This document shows, one piece after another, positions 24,526 to 31,722 of a DNA stretch of 35,948 nt. Location: positions 1 to 35,948 of the forward strand of contig JAUNDT010000014.1 in assembly GCA_030525945.1 (NCBI GenBank), written 5' to 3'. The DNA comes from Coriobacteriaceae bacterium. GTDB lineage: Bacteria > Actinomycetota > Coriobacteriia > Coriobacteriales > Coriobacteriaceae. The position numbers and the translations under genes are program-made. Under the pieces are notes generated by a model. The model had not been told where the DNA came from, made no database searches, and worked only from the letters and a program-made list of their open reading frames with translations. The first letter of the stretch is position 1; every line of letters starts with the position of its first letter.

Positions 24526-24554
24526 GGGCTGCGAGCCGTGCCCGCACGCAGCCC
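24526..24554 (+). terminator. hairpin after the lacI-family gene
   Basis: GGGCTGCG (24526-24533) pairs with CGCAGCCC (24547-24554), 7 bp after the stop. There is no T-run, so termination would be weak or Rho-assisted. The remaining 130 bp before the HAD gene hold nothing else I can name. Confidence 0.35.
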
Positions 24555-24684
24555 GAAGCGCCTGCCGCTGAACGGCACTGGATGTGAGCCCCGCTCAGCG
24601 CGCCGGGCAGCCCCGTCCGCAACTTCGGCCATCTCCCGCCCGCCCCGCGGCATTTCGCCGTCCGGCACCAGCCTTAAGCAGGTG

Positions 24685-25347
24685 TTACGACATCCGCAGC
24701 GCCTCAACGGCATCGGGCAGTTCATGCAGGCTCTTCAAGACCCCGGCGCACATGTTGGCGATTTCTTCCGTAGGCTCGTTGAAGTCGGGGACCATAAACA
24801 CCTGCATGCCCGCCGCATGGGCAGCGCGCACGCCGTTGAACGAGTCCTCCACGGCAACGCACTCGCGCGGATCAATACCCAAGTGCTCAGCCGTCTTGAG
24901 GTAGATGTCGGGCTCGGGCTTGGAGCGCTCAATCTCGTCGCCGAACGCCGAGGTTGCAAAGTACGGGTAGAAGCCGAAGCGCTTCATCTTCTCAACCGCA
25001 CCTTCACGGTACGAGGAGGTCGCAAGGGCAAGGGTGTAGCCCGCATCCTTAAGGCCCTCCAGGGCCTCGCCTGCGCCGTCTCGCGGCTCCAGGTCGTGCG
25101 CACACCCCTCATGGAACAGCTCGAGCATGCGCTTGAACATGGCATCGATCAGCGCCTCGTCGCCGAACTCCTCCATGAGCATGGAGCGCGCGTTCGGGAG
25201 ACTACAGCCAACGAACGCATGGAGCATCCAATCGGGCAGCGGCGCGCCGAGCTCCGCACTCGCACGCGACCATGCCGTGCGGCACACGCGCTCCGTATCG
25301 ATGAGCGTTCCGTCCATGTCAAAAATAACTGCCTTAATCGGGCTCAT
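24685..25347 (-). CDS. HAD-superfamily phosphatase/phosphoglucomutase-like hydrolase
   Basis: A 220-aa cytoplasmic HAD hydrolase. Motif I FDMDGT places the nucleophile Asp at 10 and acid/base Asp at 12; motif II is ATSSYREG, motif III SKPEPDIYLKT, motif IV VEDSFNG. Residues about 16-85 form a helical C1 cap, as in beta-phosphoglucomutase and sugar-phosphate phosphatases of the subfamily. A small sugar phosphate is the likely substrate but cannot be specified. ATG 25347 follows GGAGGATAGGATA. Its neighbours are a convergent LacI-type regulator and a divergent LarE-like gene. Confidence 0.88.
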   Translation of the reverse strand: MSPIKAVIFDMDGTLIDTERVCRTAWSRASAELGAPLPDWMLHAFVGCSLPNARSMLMEEFGDEALIDAMFKRMLELFHEGCAHDLEPRDGAGEALEGLKDAGYTLALATSSYREGAVEKMKRFGFYPYFATSAFGDEIERSKPEPDIYLKTAEHLGIDPRECVAVEDSFNGVRAAHAAGMQVFMVPDFNEPTEEIANMCAGVLKSLHELPDAVEALRMS

Positions 25348-25542
25348 TATCCTATCCTCCGCTATCTCTATCTCGGGCTCTATTCAGGCTGAGTGATGAA
25401 GCAACCTCGGGCGAGACCTCGATGTTCCACACAACGCGCGCGGCTCCGCTCATACCAAGCCGGTCGGCACCGCGCTCAGCGAGCGGTCGAACACCGCAGC
25501 GTCTTCTCGGGACATTCTAGCGTCTTGCCAGCAGCGCCCAGT

Positions 25543-25548
25543 TATCAT
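25543..25548 (+). promoter_or_regulatory. candidate -10 box for a leaderless larE transcript
   Basis: TATCAT lies 8 bp before the ATG at 25556. Transcription would start at or within a base of that codon, and there is no Shine-Dalgarno in front of it. Leaderless mRNAs are common in actinobacteria. No good -35 is visible, so this is tentative. Confidence 0.35.
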
Positions 25549-25555
25549 ACATGTC

Positions 25556-26446
25556 ATGAACATGTATGTACCAGGTAATCCGCCCGAGCTTCCGTCACCT
25601 CAGGAGCTCTGCGTCAAACTCGAGAAGCTGCAGCGCCTGATCCAGTCGCTTGCGCCGATCGCCATCGGCTTCTCGGGCGGCGTCGACAGCACCTTCCTCG
25701 CCGCAGTCTGCGCACGCTGCGCACCCGAGCAAACCACGCTCATCCACCTGGACACCCCTTTTATCGCGTCCCCCGAAAAGCACGCGTGCGATCAGGCCCT
25801 TGCCTCCTTGGGACTTGCCTACATTCGCCTGCCGCTCAGTCCGCTCGTCTGCTCTCAGGTCAGCCAAGGCGCACGCGACCGCTGTTACCACTGCAAGCAT
25901 CTCGCGTTCCAAGCGATCTGCACCACGGCCTCCGCGATCGGATGCCGCACCGTTCTTGAGGGAAGCAATGCGAGCGACGACCCCCACGCGCGTCCCGGAA
26001 TGCGCGCCGTTCAAGAGCTCGGCGCCCGCTCGCCGCTCATGGAGCTCGGCTGGACCAAAAATGAGGAGCGAGCGCTTCTGCGCTCCTGGGGCTTTGCCGT
26101 GTGGGACATGCCAGCAGGGGCCTGCCTTGCAACGCGCATGGCGGCCAACGAGGCGATCACGCCTCAAAAACTCGATGCCATCCGTGCGTGTGAAGACTAT
26201 CTGCACGATTTGGGCCTCAAGCAGGTGCGAGTGCGGTTATCCAGCACCGGCGCACATATCCAGGCGGACACCGACGGGCTCGACCAGCTCGCATCCCTCG
26301 CCGATCCACGCAAAAGCCCCGTCCCAACGGAACTCGAGCGCCAGGAAACCCCTATTCCCCACCACATGGCATGCAAGCTCTTAGAGCTCGGCCGTGGCGT
26401 ATTCTCAAACCTCGACAGGAACGCAACGCTGTATCGGCCGTCCTAG
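25556..26446 (+). CDS. larE: LarE-like ATP-dependent sulfur transferase (PP-loop)
   Basis: A 296-aa PP-loop enzyme of the LarE family, which adenylates a carboxylated pyridinium dinucleotide and adds sulfur while building the nickel-pincer nucleotide cofactor. The PP-loop SGGVDST lies at 40-46. DRCYHCK gives Cys 110 and Cys 113, and PAGACLATR gives Cys 190, the position of the sacrificial cysteine in the Lactiplantibacillus plantarum enzyme. Members with three such cysteines are reported to hold an iron-sulfur cluster and to act catalytically, which may apply here. No larA, larB or larC is present in the window, so the cofactor role is not certain. The stop codon touches the first base of a 189-bp repeat. 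ATG 25562 is an alternative start. Confidence 0.82.
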   Translation: MNMYVPGNPPELPSPQELCVKLEKLQRLIQSLAPIAIGFSGGVDSTFLAAVCARCAPEQTTLIHLDTPFIASPEKHACDQALASLGLAYIRLPLSPLVCSQVSQGARDRCYHCKHLAFQAICTTASAIGCRTVLEGSNASDDPHARPGMRAVQELGARSPLMELGWTKNEERALLRSWGFAVWDMPAGACLATRMAANEAITPQKLDAIRACEDYLHDLGLKQVRVRLSSTGAHIQADTDGLDQLASLADPRKSPVPTELERQETPIPHHMACKLLELGRGVFSNLDRNATLYRPS

Positions 26447-26634
26447 CGTGCGCCTTGCGGCGCCCGCACCGGCTTCGGCCGCCTGCCGGCGACCTCGCCC
26501 GCTCGCTGCAAACGCTCCGCGTTCGCTTAACGCTCGCGCCTTTACCAAGGTTCGAATCCCCGCAAGGTCGCCTAACAGGAAAGGGCACCCGTAGGTGCCC
26601 TTCAAATCCGAACTGGTGCGGCGTACAGGATTCC
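26446..26634 (-). repeat. tRNA-end repeat unit, Arg copy 1 (distal)
   Basis: First of two tandem 189-bp units. It starts at the larE stop with GCGTGCGCCTTGCGG, continues with a GC-rich hairpin-prone stretch, and includes a T-arm-like GGTTCGAATCC (26549-26559) and a terminator-like hairpin (about 26580-26603). It ends with the last ~20 nt of tRNA-Arg(ACG), CCA included, up to GATTC at 26633. It differs from copy 2 at only two internal positions plus the final base. GGCGACC (26488-26494) and GGTCGCC (26566-26572) could pair like a tRNA acceptor around an 85-nt pseudo-tRNA, but no good D-arm or T-stem forms. Confidence 0.85.
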
Positions 26635-26823
26635 GCGTGCGCCTTGCGGCGCCCGCACCGGCTTCGGCCGCCTACCGGCGACCTCGCCCGCTCGCTGCAA
26701 ACGCTCCGCGTTCGCTTAACGCTCGCGCCTTTACCAAGGTTCGAATCCCCGCAAGGTCGCCTAACAGGAAAGGGCACCCGTAGGTGCCCTTTAAATCCGA
26801 ACTGGTGCGGCGTACAGGATTCG
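26635..26823 (-). repeat. tRNA-end repeat unit, Arg copy 2 (proximal to the intact tRNA)
   Basis: Second 189-bp unit, nearly identical to the first. Its T-arm-like GGTTCGAATCC lies at 26738-26748. Its last ~20 bases are the real 3' end of the intact tRNA-Arg gene, so the unit boundary falls inside the T-loop. On the tRNA strand the order is intact tRNA, terminator hairpin, inverted T-arm copy, GC-rich stretch, truncated tRNA 3' end, then the same again into copy 1. The stretch encodes no protein I would support; the frames open across it are repeats of tRNA and hairpin sequence. Confidence 0.85.
26769..26792 (-). terminator. terminator hairpin after tRNA-Arg(ACG)
   Basis: AAAGGGCACC (26769-26778) pairs with GGTGCCCTTT (26783-26792) across loop CGTA. 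On the minus strand it is followed by CCTGTT, so the T-run is interrupted. A copy with one changed base lies at 26580-26603. Confidence 0.7.
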
Positions 26824-26879
26824 AACCTGTGACGTTCTGATTCGTAGTCAGACCCTCTATCCAGCTGAGGTAACGCCGC
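26803..26879 (-). tRNA. tRNA-Arg (anticodon ACG)
   Basis: A complete cloverleaf on the minus strand. The acceptor GCGGCGT pairs with ACGCCGC, the anticodon stem TCTGA/TCAGA encloses CTACGAA with anticodon ACG, and the T-arm is ACAGGTTCGAATCCTGT. Discriminator A and CCA (26803-26805) are encoded. With A34 edited to inosine it reads CGU, CGC and CGA. Confidence 0.96.
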
Positions 26880-27007
26880 AACGCGTGGAATATATTGCCA
26901 CCTATCATGCATCCCGTCAAGGAAGATGCCTAAATTTTTTCAGATTCCTGGAACGAATAATCGCCCAGCGCTTGTACCTGCGTCGAGGCGCCCAGGCCCA
27001 GCTCCGC

Positions 27008-27358
27008 TCAGCGAACGATAGCGGCCTCAAAGACGGTGTACGGTACGCCCAAGCGCTTCAGAAGACCCCGCAGGCGCATGAAGCAATCGTACCCCGTGTA
27101 CTCAAAACGCAAGATCGCCGGCAGCTGCCGTGGATCATCAGCGTGGAGATACTCCATGAGCCCCTTGAGATCCAACGGCTCCACCAACGCCTCGATGCGA
27201 TGAGGGCTCTCCTCAAAACACCACGAGGTCAGCGGGCCATCGCTCTCCTGCAGCACCTCAAGCGCCCCCTCCGGCGTAACGGCGCACTCGATGCGCAGGC
27301 TCTCCTCGCCCTCCCGGCTCTCAAACAGCACCGCTCCGCAGTCAAACAGTTCCATCAT
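27008..27358 (-). CDS. small hypothetical protein
   Basis: A 116-aa cytoplasmic protein starting MMELFDCGAVLFESREGEES. It alternates strands and helices, is acidic, and has no membrane helix or signal. The second half (YLHADDPRQLPAILRFEYTGYDCFMRLRGLLKRLG) looks like a small alpha/beta domain. I do not recognise a family. ATG 27358 follows AAAGGAG at 7-bp spacing; a GTG at 27364 and an ATG at 27355 are alternatives. It lies between tRNA-Arg and serS on the same strand, but the serS terminator (27453-27485) separates it from serS, so it probably has its own promoter. Confidence 0.7.
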   Translation of the reverse strand: MMELFDCGAVLFESREGEESLRIECAVTPEGALEVLQESDGPLTSWCFEESPHRIEALVEPLDLKGLMEYLHADDPRQLPAILRFEYTGYDCFMRLRGLLKRLGVPYTVFEAAIVR

Positions 27359-27452
27359 CGCCACTCTCCTTTCGCTTCCGCCTCCTAACGTAGCTACAGT
27401 ATACCCAAAATCAGAACGTTTGTTCGTAGAACTTTTGTTCGCTATTTCTTCA

Positions 27453-27485
27453 TAAAAAACGGCTGCCCCAAAGGACAGCCGTTTT
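27453..27485 (-). terminator. serS terminator
   Basis: AAAACGGCTG (27456-27465) pairs with CAGCCGTTTT (27476-27485). On the minus strand the stem runs into TTTTTT. It lies 27 bp after the serS stop. Confidence 0.92.
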
Positions 27486-27511
27486 CGAATCCCGTATACG
27501 ACCGAGCGGCT

Positions 27512-28804
27512 TTACGCCATGGGCTCGATCTTCTCGAGGCCGCCCATGTAGGGACGCAGGACCTCGGGCACCGTAATGGAGCCGTCGGCATTCTGGTAGT
27601 TCTCCATGATGGCGGCCATGGTGCGACCCGTGGGCAGACCGGAGCCATTGAGCGTGTGCACAAAGCGCGTGCCCTTGAAGTTCTCGGGGTCGCGGTACTT
27701 GATGTTCGCGCGGCGCGCCTGGAAGTCGCCGCAGTTGGAGCAGGAGGAGATCTCCTTGTAGGCGTTGTAGCTGGGCAGCCAAACCTCGATGTCGTAGGTC
27801 TGACGGGCAGAGAAGCCCAGGTCGCCCGTGCACAGGCTGATCACGCGATACGGCAGGCCAAGCTGCTGCAGGATGAACTCTGCCTCGGCAACCATGCTCT
27901 CGAGCTCGGCGTCCGACTCTTCGGGGCGGGCGAACTTGACCATCTCGACCTTGGTGAACTGGTGCTGGCGGATGATGCCGCGCGTGTCGCGACCCGCAGA
28001 GCCCGCCTCCTCGCGGAAGCACGGGGTGCCCGCGGTGTAGCGCATGGGCAGCTGGGAAGCATCGAGCACCTCACCGGCGTGCAGGTTGGTAAGCGCGACC
28101 TCGGCGGTGGGGATCAGGAACTGGTCCTCGCCCGTGTGGTAGGCGTCGTCCTCGAACTTGGGCAGCTGGCCCGTGCCGTACATGATCTCGCGGTTGACGA
28201 TCACCGGCGGGATGAACTCCTTGAACCCACGGGAGATATGCGTGTTGAGGAAGAAGTTCTGCAGCGCGCGATCAAGCGTGGCACCCGCGCCGGAGAGCAC
28301 GGTAAAGCGCGCGCCGGAGAGCTTGGCGCCGCGGTCGAAGTCGAGAATGCCCGTCTCGGCACCCAGGTCCCAGTGCGCCTTGGGCTCAAAGCCCTCGGCC
28401 GCGAAATCACGGGGCTCGCCCACACGACGGCGCTCGGGGTTCTCGTTCTCGTCCTTACCCACGGGCGTGGCCTCGCAGGGGATATTGGGAATGCGCGCCA
28501 TAAAGTCGGCAACCTCGGCATCGAGCTCAGAGCGGCGCTCGGCGAGGCCCTCGATCTGCTCGTTCACTTTGCGAACGGCCTCCTTGGCGGCCTCGGCCTC
28601 CTCGCGCTTGCCCTCCTTCATGAGCGCGCCGATCTTCTTGGACTCGGCGTTACGCGTGGCCTGCAGGTCCTCAACCTGGGAAATCACGGAACGACGCTCC
28701 TCGTCCAGCGCGAAAAAGCGCTCGCGATCCCAGCTGCCCTGACGGTTTGCCATGGCGGCGTCGAGGGCCTCGGGATTCTCGCGGACCAATTTGATGTCGA
28801 GCAT
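27512..28804 (-). CDS. serS: seryl-tRNA synthetase
   Basis: Charges tRNA-Ser (and tRNA-Sec where present) with serine. The 430-aa protein has the usual two-part layout: an N-terminal antiparallel coiled coil (about 30-105) that grips the tRNA long variable arm, then the class II catalytic core with motif 2 ([20 protein letters not shown]), [10 protein letters not shown], and motif 3 ([19 protein letters not shown]). ATG 28804 gives the standard start [12 protein letters not shown], with GGAGG just upstream; the open frame extends to 28939 but the extra residues are not part of the family. No T-box leader is evident in the 138-bp gap to the divergent small gene. Confidence 0.97.
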   Translation of the reverse strand: MLDIKLVRENPEALDAAMANRQGSWDRERFFALDEERRSVISQVEDLQATRNAESKKIGALMKEGKREEAEAAKEAVRKVNEQIEGLAERRSELDAEVADFMARIPNIPCEATPVGKDENENPERRRVGEPRDFAAEGFEPKAHWDLGAETGILDFDRGAKLSGARFTVLSGAGATLDRALQNFFLNTHISRGFKEFIPPVIVNREIMYGTGQLPKFEDDAYHTGEDQFLIPTAEVALTNLHAGEVLDASQLPMRYTAGTPCFREEAGSAGRDTRGIIRQHQFTKVEMVKFARPEESDAELESMVAEAEFILQQLGLPYRVISLCTGDLGFSARQTYDIEVWLPSYNAYKEISSCSNCGDFQARRANIKYRDPENFKGTRFVHTLNGSGLPTGRTMAAIMENYQNADGSITVPEVLRPYMGGLEKIEPMA

Positions 28805-28942
28805 AATGCCTCCGTATTCGTGCCGTAACGCGTATTGCGACGCACCCCGCCAAATGAGAGGGTGCAAGGTTGTGCAGTGCAAGTATATACTGGTGACCGT
28901 TATAACGACAGGCAGGGCAATCAAGAAAGCAGGACCCACACC

Positions 28943-29110
28943 ATGGAAGAGCTGTTCAATTTCCTCTTTGGCACGCGTGCAGGCGTGGCCGTCCTGTTCT
29001 TCGCCGGCATCGTCATCTTCGCCGTGGCGGCCTTCGTGCTCGAGAAGCGCACGTCACAGATGTATGTCGACCGCGGTCCCAAGCCCGAGGACGACGACTC
29101 CCTGTTCTAA
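28943..29110 (+). CDS. 55-aa single-pass membrane protein
   Basis: [20 protein letters not shown] starts a 55-residue protein with one membrane helix (about 12-33) and a charged cytoplasmic tail ending in [13 protein letters not shown] 28943 has AGGA about 8 bp upstream; the longer open frame from 28835 crosses the likely promoter region, where the -10-like TATACT (28886-28891) and TATAAC (28901-28906) occur. It is divergent from serS and convergent with proC; the two stop codons overlap around 29108. I cannot name a function. Its sequence quality (helix, tail, ribosome site) suggests a real gene. Confidence 0.7.
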   Translation: MEELFNFLFGTRAGVAVLFFAGIVIFAVAAFVLEKRTSQMYVDRGPKPEDDDSLF

Positions 29111-29895
29111 CCCTCGATTACGTCGATCGCCCGGATAAACGCGCTGCGCATACCCGCTGCCTCGAGCTCCGCAACGCCCTTGATGGTCGTGCCGCCCGGG
29201 GAGCACACGGCGTCCTTCATCGCGCCGGGATGCGTGCCGGTCGTCAGCTGCAGCTTCGCCGTGCCCACCATCATCTGGCTCACCATTTCGTAGGCGGTGG
29301 CCCGCGGGATTCCGTGCTTTACCGCAGCGTCGCCAAGCGCCTCGATCACCATGGCAATGAACGCCGGCGAGCAACCGCCCACCGTTCCCGCCACCGAGAG
29401 CAGACGCGTCTCGACCTCCACGGGCTTGCCCAGCAGGCCGAGCAGCGCGAATACCAGCTCGCGCTCATCATCCAGAAGCGTCGAGGTCTTTTCGCAGGCA
29501 ATCACGCCCTCGTTAATGGCAACAGGCGTATTCGGCACCGTCGAGATATGGTGCGCCCCCGGAATCACGCGCTCATACGCCGCGCAATCCCAACCCGCCG
29601 CAACGGACAGGATCACCTTGCCGCCGAGCATGTCCGCAACAGGCGCGAGCACCCGCTCGATCATGTACGGCTTCACCGCCACCACGATCACGTCACAGCG
29701 CTGGGCCACGTCCGCCGCGCCGGCGAGCGCCGCCATCCCACGCGCATCACAACGATCCTTCAGCGCGTCAAAGCGCCCCGCGCACGCATACATACGCTCG
29801 GGGGCAATCGCGCCGCTGGCGATCCAGCCATCCGCCATCGCGCTCGCCATGTTGCCGAATCCAATAAAACCGATGTTCACACTGCGCAGATCCAT
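29107..29895 (-). CDS. proC: pyrroline-5-carboxylate reductase
   Basis: Last step of proline synthesis: NAD(P)H-dependent reduction of 1-pyrroline-5-carboxylate in the cytoplasm. The 262-aa protein begins with the Rossmann motif IGFIGFGNMASAMADGW, followed by VAVKPYMIERVL, HHISTVPNTPVAINEGV and the C-terminal dimer signature TYEMVSQMMVGTAKLQL ... HPGAMKDAVCSPGGTTIKGV (written AYEMVS here). ATG 29895 has GGGAGG 6 bp upstream; the open frame extends to 29988 without family similarity. Its stop overlaps that of the convergent 55-aa membrane protein gene. Confidence 0.95.
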   Translation of the reverse strand: MDLRSVNIGFIGFGNMASAMADGWIASGAIAPERMYACAGRFDALKDRCDARGMAALAGAADVAQRCDVIVVAVKPYMIERVLAPVADMLGGKVILSVAAGWDCAAYERVIPGAHHISTVPNTPVAINEGVIACEKTSTLLDDERELVFALLGLLGKPVEVETRLLSVAGTVGGCSPAFIAMVIEALGDAAVKHGIPRATAYEMVSQMMVGTAKLQLTTGTHPGAMKDAVCSPGGTTIKGVAELEAAGMRSAFIRAIDVIEG

Positions 29896-29945
29896 GTCGC
29901 GCCTCCCTCTGGCTGCCGTCTTGAGCTTTTCACCCCATGGTAACG

Positions 29946-29972
29946 CGAAAGGGCAGAGCCTAAGCTCCGCCC
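29946..29972 (-). terminator. terminator after the small membrane protein gene at 30029
   Basis: GGGCAGAGC (29951-29959) pairs with GCTCCGCCC (29964-29972), one G-T wobble, loop CTAA. On the minus strand it is followed by TTTCG. It separates the 30029-30448 gene from proC. Confidence 0.55.
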
Positions 29973-30028
29973 CCCTCGACTGCACCATATACCAAAACGC
30001 GACGAATGCCGCCGCGGCGCGCGAACGC

Positions 30029-30448
30029 CTAATGCCAGACGTCGTGCTCCTTCTTGACCTTACGCGTCAGCACCAGCACGGCGATTGCCTCAAGCGCCCC
30101 CGCAACAAGCAGGATCGCATTGACCACGTCGATCTTTACGAAGCCCTGCCAGGCCCAGAACACCACCGCAACAGCCGTGACGGCAATGCTACCAAATGCG
30201 CATGCCAGCGACGTGCCGCTGCGCGAGGGAACATTGGACGCGCGCATGCCCATCAGGCCCATGACCACAAAGCACAGCGCCGACACACCGGACACTCCCA
30301 TATACACGGGCGCCGCGTCGGTCCCCGAAATCGCCGTACCGCCAAACAGGCCGCAACCGGCAACGCCCAGTCCGAACAGCAACATGACCAAGCCGCTGAT
30401 TGCGGCAACAATGGACACGAGCTTTAGCATCTTGCGCGATCCGCTCAT
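30029..30448 (-). CDS. four-helix membrane protein, unknown function
   Basis: A 139-aa hydrophobic protein with four predicted helices (about 10-32, 47-66, 80-100, 105-125). The N-terminus is MSGSRKMLKLVSIVAAISGL and the tail is basic (TRKVKKEHDVWH). No motif assigns it to a transporter family. ATG 30448 follows GGAGAGGGG; the open frame starts earlier, at 30481. It is on the same strand as the SPFH gene upstream (gap 139 bp) and ends before a terminator, so it may be read alone or from the SPFH promoter. Confidence 0.72.
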   Translation of the reverse strand: MSGSRKMLKLVSIVAAISGLVMLLFGLGVAGCGLFGGTAISGTDAAPVYMGVSGVSALCFVVMGLMGMRASNVPSRSGTSLACAFGSIAVTAVAVVFWAWQGFVKIDVVNAILLVAGALEAIAVLVLTRKVKKEHDVWH

Positions 30449-30587
30449 CGCTTCCCCTCTCCTCAGGCAAAGGGGCCGCACATCGCAGCCCCCATCGCAA
30501 TGTTGTGCTTATACCCAGTTTAACCGCCTTGAACGTGAGCTTCGAGCCCAAACGGGCGTGGCGCCCTCCGCAGACGCAATCGCGCCC

Positions 30588-31562
30588 TTACGCGTGCGGG
30601 TCAACCGGAGGCGCAGGAGGCGCCACAGGCACCGGAGCGGAGTCGTTGGCCTGGCTCGCCGTGAGCATCTGCTCGAACATGCCCGCGCTCTGCGTGAAAT
30701 CGGTCGGCAGCACCACGGTGCTCGCCCGCCCACTTTTGGCGAACTCATTCATCATCTCGGTCCATTGGGTGAACATGAACAGTTGGTTGGCCTCGTCGTT
30801 GCCCACGCCCGTCTCCTGGATGGTCTCGAGCGAGTCCTTGATGCCGATGGCGATTGCCTTGCGCTGGTTGGCGATACCCTCGCCCGCCTTCTCCATGGCC
30901 TCGGCCTCGGCCTTCGCCTCGGTCACACGGCGGATACGGTCCGCCTCGGCCAGGTCCTGAGCCGCAGCCTTAGTGCGCTGCGCCGCGTTGATCTGGTTCA
31001 TGGAGTCCTCGACCTCAGCCGGCAGGGCGATCTTGGTGATCAGCGTGCTCACCAGGGTGAAGCCGTAGGCGTCCATCTGCTCGGACACAGTGGCGTTCAC
31101 GTCCTTGGCGATATCGTCCTTTTTGGCGAACACCTCGTCGAGCGTGTAAACGGGGATGGAGGAGCGCAGCGCGTCGGTGATGAAGTCGCGCATCTGGGCG
31201 ACCGGCTGCTGCAGCATGTAGTAGCTCTTGTACACGCCGGACTCCTGCGGCACGTTGCCCATCTCGTAGCTCACGTGATACTGAGCGGAGACCTCCAGAC
31301 CAATGGTCACGTTGTCCTCGGTCTTCACGTCGATATCAAAGCCGTTCTTCATGGTACGCAGGCTCACAGTGGCGGCTTTGCGGTCGATGAACGGGATCTT
31401 TACGTGAAAACCGGCGCCCACGATACGGTGAAACTTGCCCAGGCGCTCGATGATCACCGCATGCTGCTGCTTGACCACGTAAAACAGGTTGCCGGTGAAC
31501 AGGCCCACCACGACAACGAGAACCACCGCCCAGAACACTAGGCCGAACAGTGCGGAAAGCAT
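30588..31562 (-). CDS. SPFH/stomatin-prohibitin family membrane protein
   Basis: A 324-aa membrane-microdomain scaffold protein. An N-terminal helix (about 5-25) anchors it, followed by the SPFH/band 7 domain (QQHAVIIERLGKFHRIVGAG, FHVKIPFIDRK, YMLQQPVAQMRDFI, MDAYGFTLVSTLITKI). A Glu/Ala-rich coiled coil (RTKAAAQDLAEADRIRRVTE onward) and a Pro/Ala tail ending PVDPHA complete it. These proteins form ring oligomers and often hold proteases or flotillin-like domains. ATG 31562 has AAGGA at 7-bp spacing; ATG 31571 would be too close to it. No NfeD partner is adjacent. Confidence 0.9.
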   Translation of the reverse strand: MLSALFGLVFWAVVLVVVVGLFTGNLFYVVKQQHAVIIERLGKFHRIVGAGFHVKIPFIDRKAATVSLRTMKNGFDIDVKTEDNVTIGLEVSAQYHVSYEMGNVPQESGVYKSYYMLQQPVAQMRDFITDALRSSIPVYTLDEVFAKKDDIAKDVNATVSEQMDAYGFTLVSTLITKIALPAEVEDSMNQINAAQRTKAAAQDLAEADRIRRVTEAKAEAEAMEKAGEGIANQRKAIAIGIKDSLETIQETGVGNDEANQLFMFTQWTEMMNEFAKSGRASTVVLPTDFTQSAGMFEQMLTASQANDSAPVPVAPPAPPVDPHA

Positions 31563-31722
31563 AAGATCCATCCTTAGAACGAAGGGTCGATGCGTGCATG
31601 ATACCCACCCTACCGCTCATCCCGTCACTTTATACCGTTGGTTTCCCGCAAACGGTCATTTGACGGCGGCGACAGGCGCGCCGTGCTATGCTTGCCCCAC
31701 CTGAGCACCCAAGGAGGCGGCC

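Noticed and set aside
26488..26572. Possible 85-nt extra tRNA on the plus strand (GGCGACC/GGTCGCC acceptor plus GGTTCGAATCC)
   Set aside because: The acceptor pairs, but the T-stem does not (CAAGG against CCCCG) and no D-arm or anticodon arm of normal form is found. Kept only as part of the repeat description.
26446..26823. CRISPR array
   Set aside because: Only two units of 189 bp, almost identical throughout with no variable spacers and no cas genes.
26352..26912. Open frame of 186 residues across the 189-bp repeats
   Set aside because: It runs through tRNA-Arg, the terminator hairpins and both repeat units; its protein repeat is only the DNA repeat translated. No ribosome site or family similarity.
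28805..28942. T-box riboswitch in front of serS
   Set aside because: The gap is too short for the usual leader and lacks a T-box core motif and an antiterminator-like structure.
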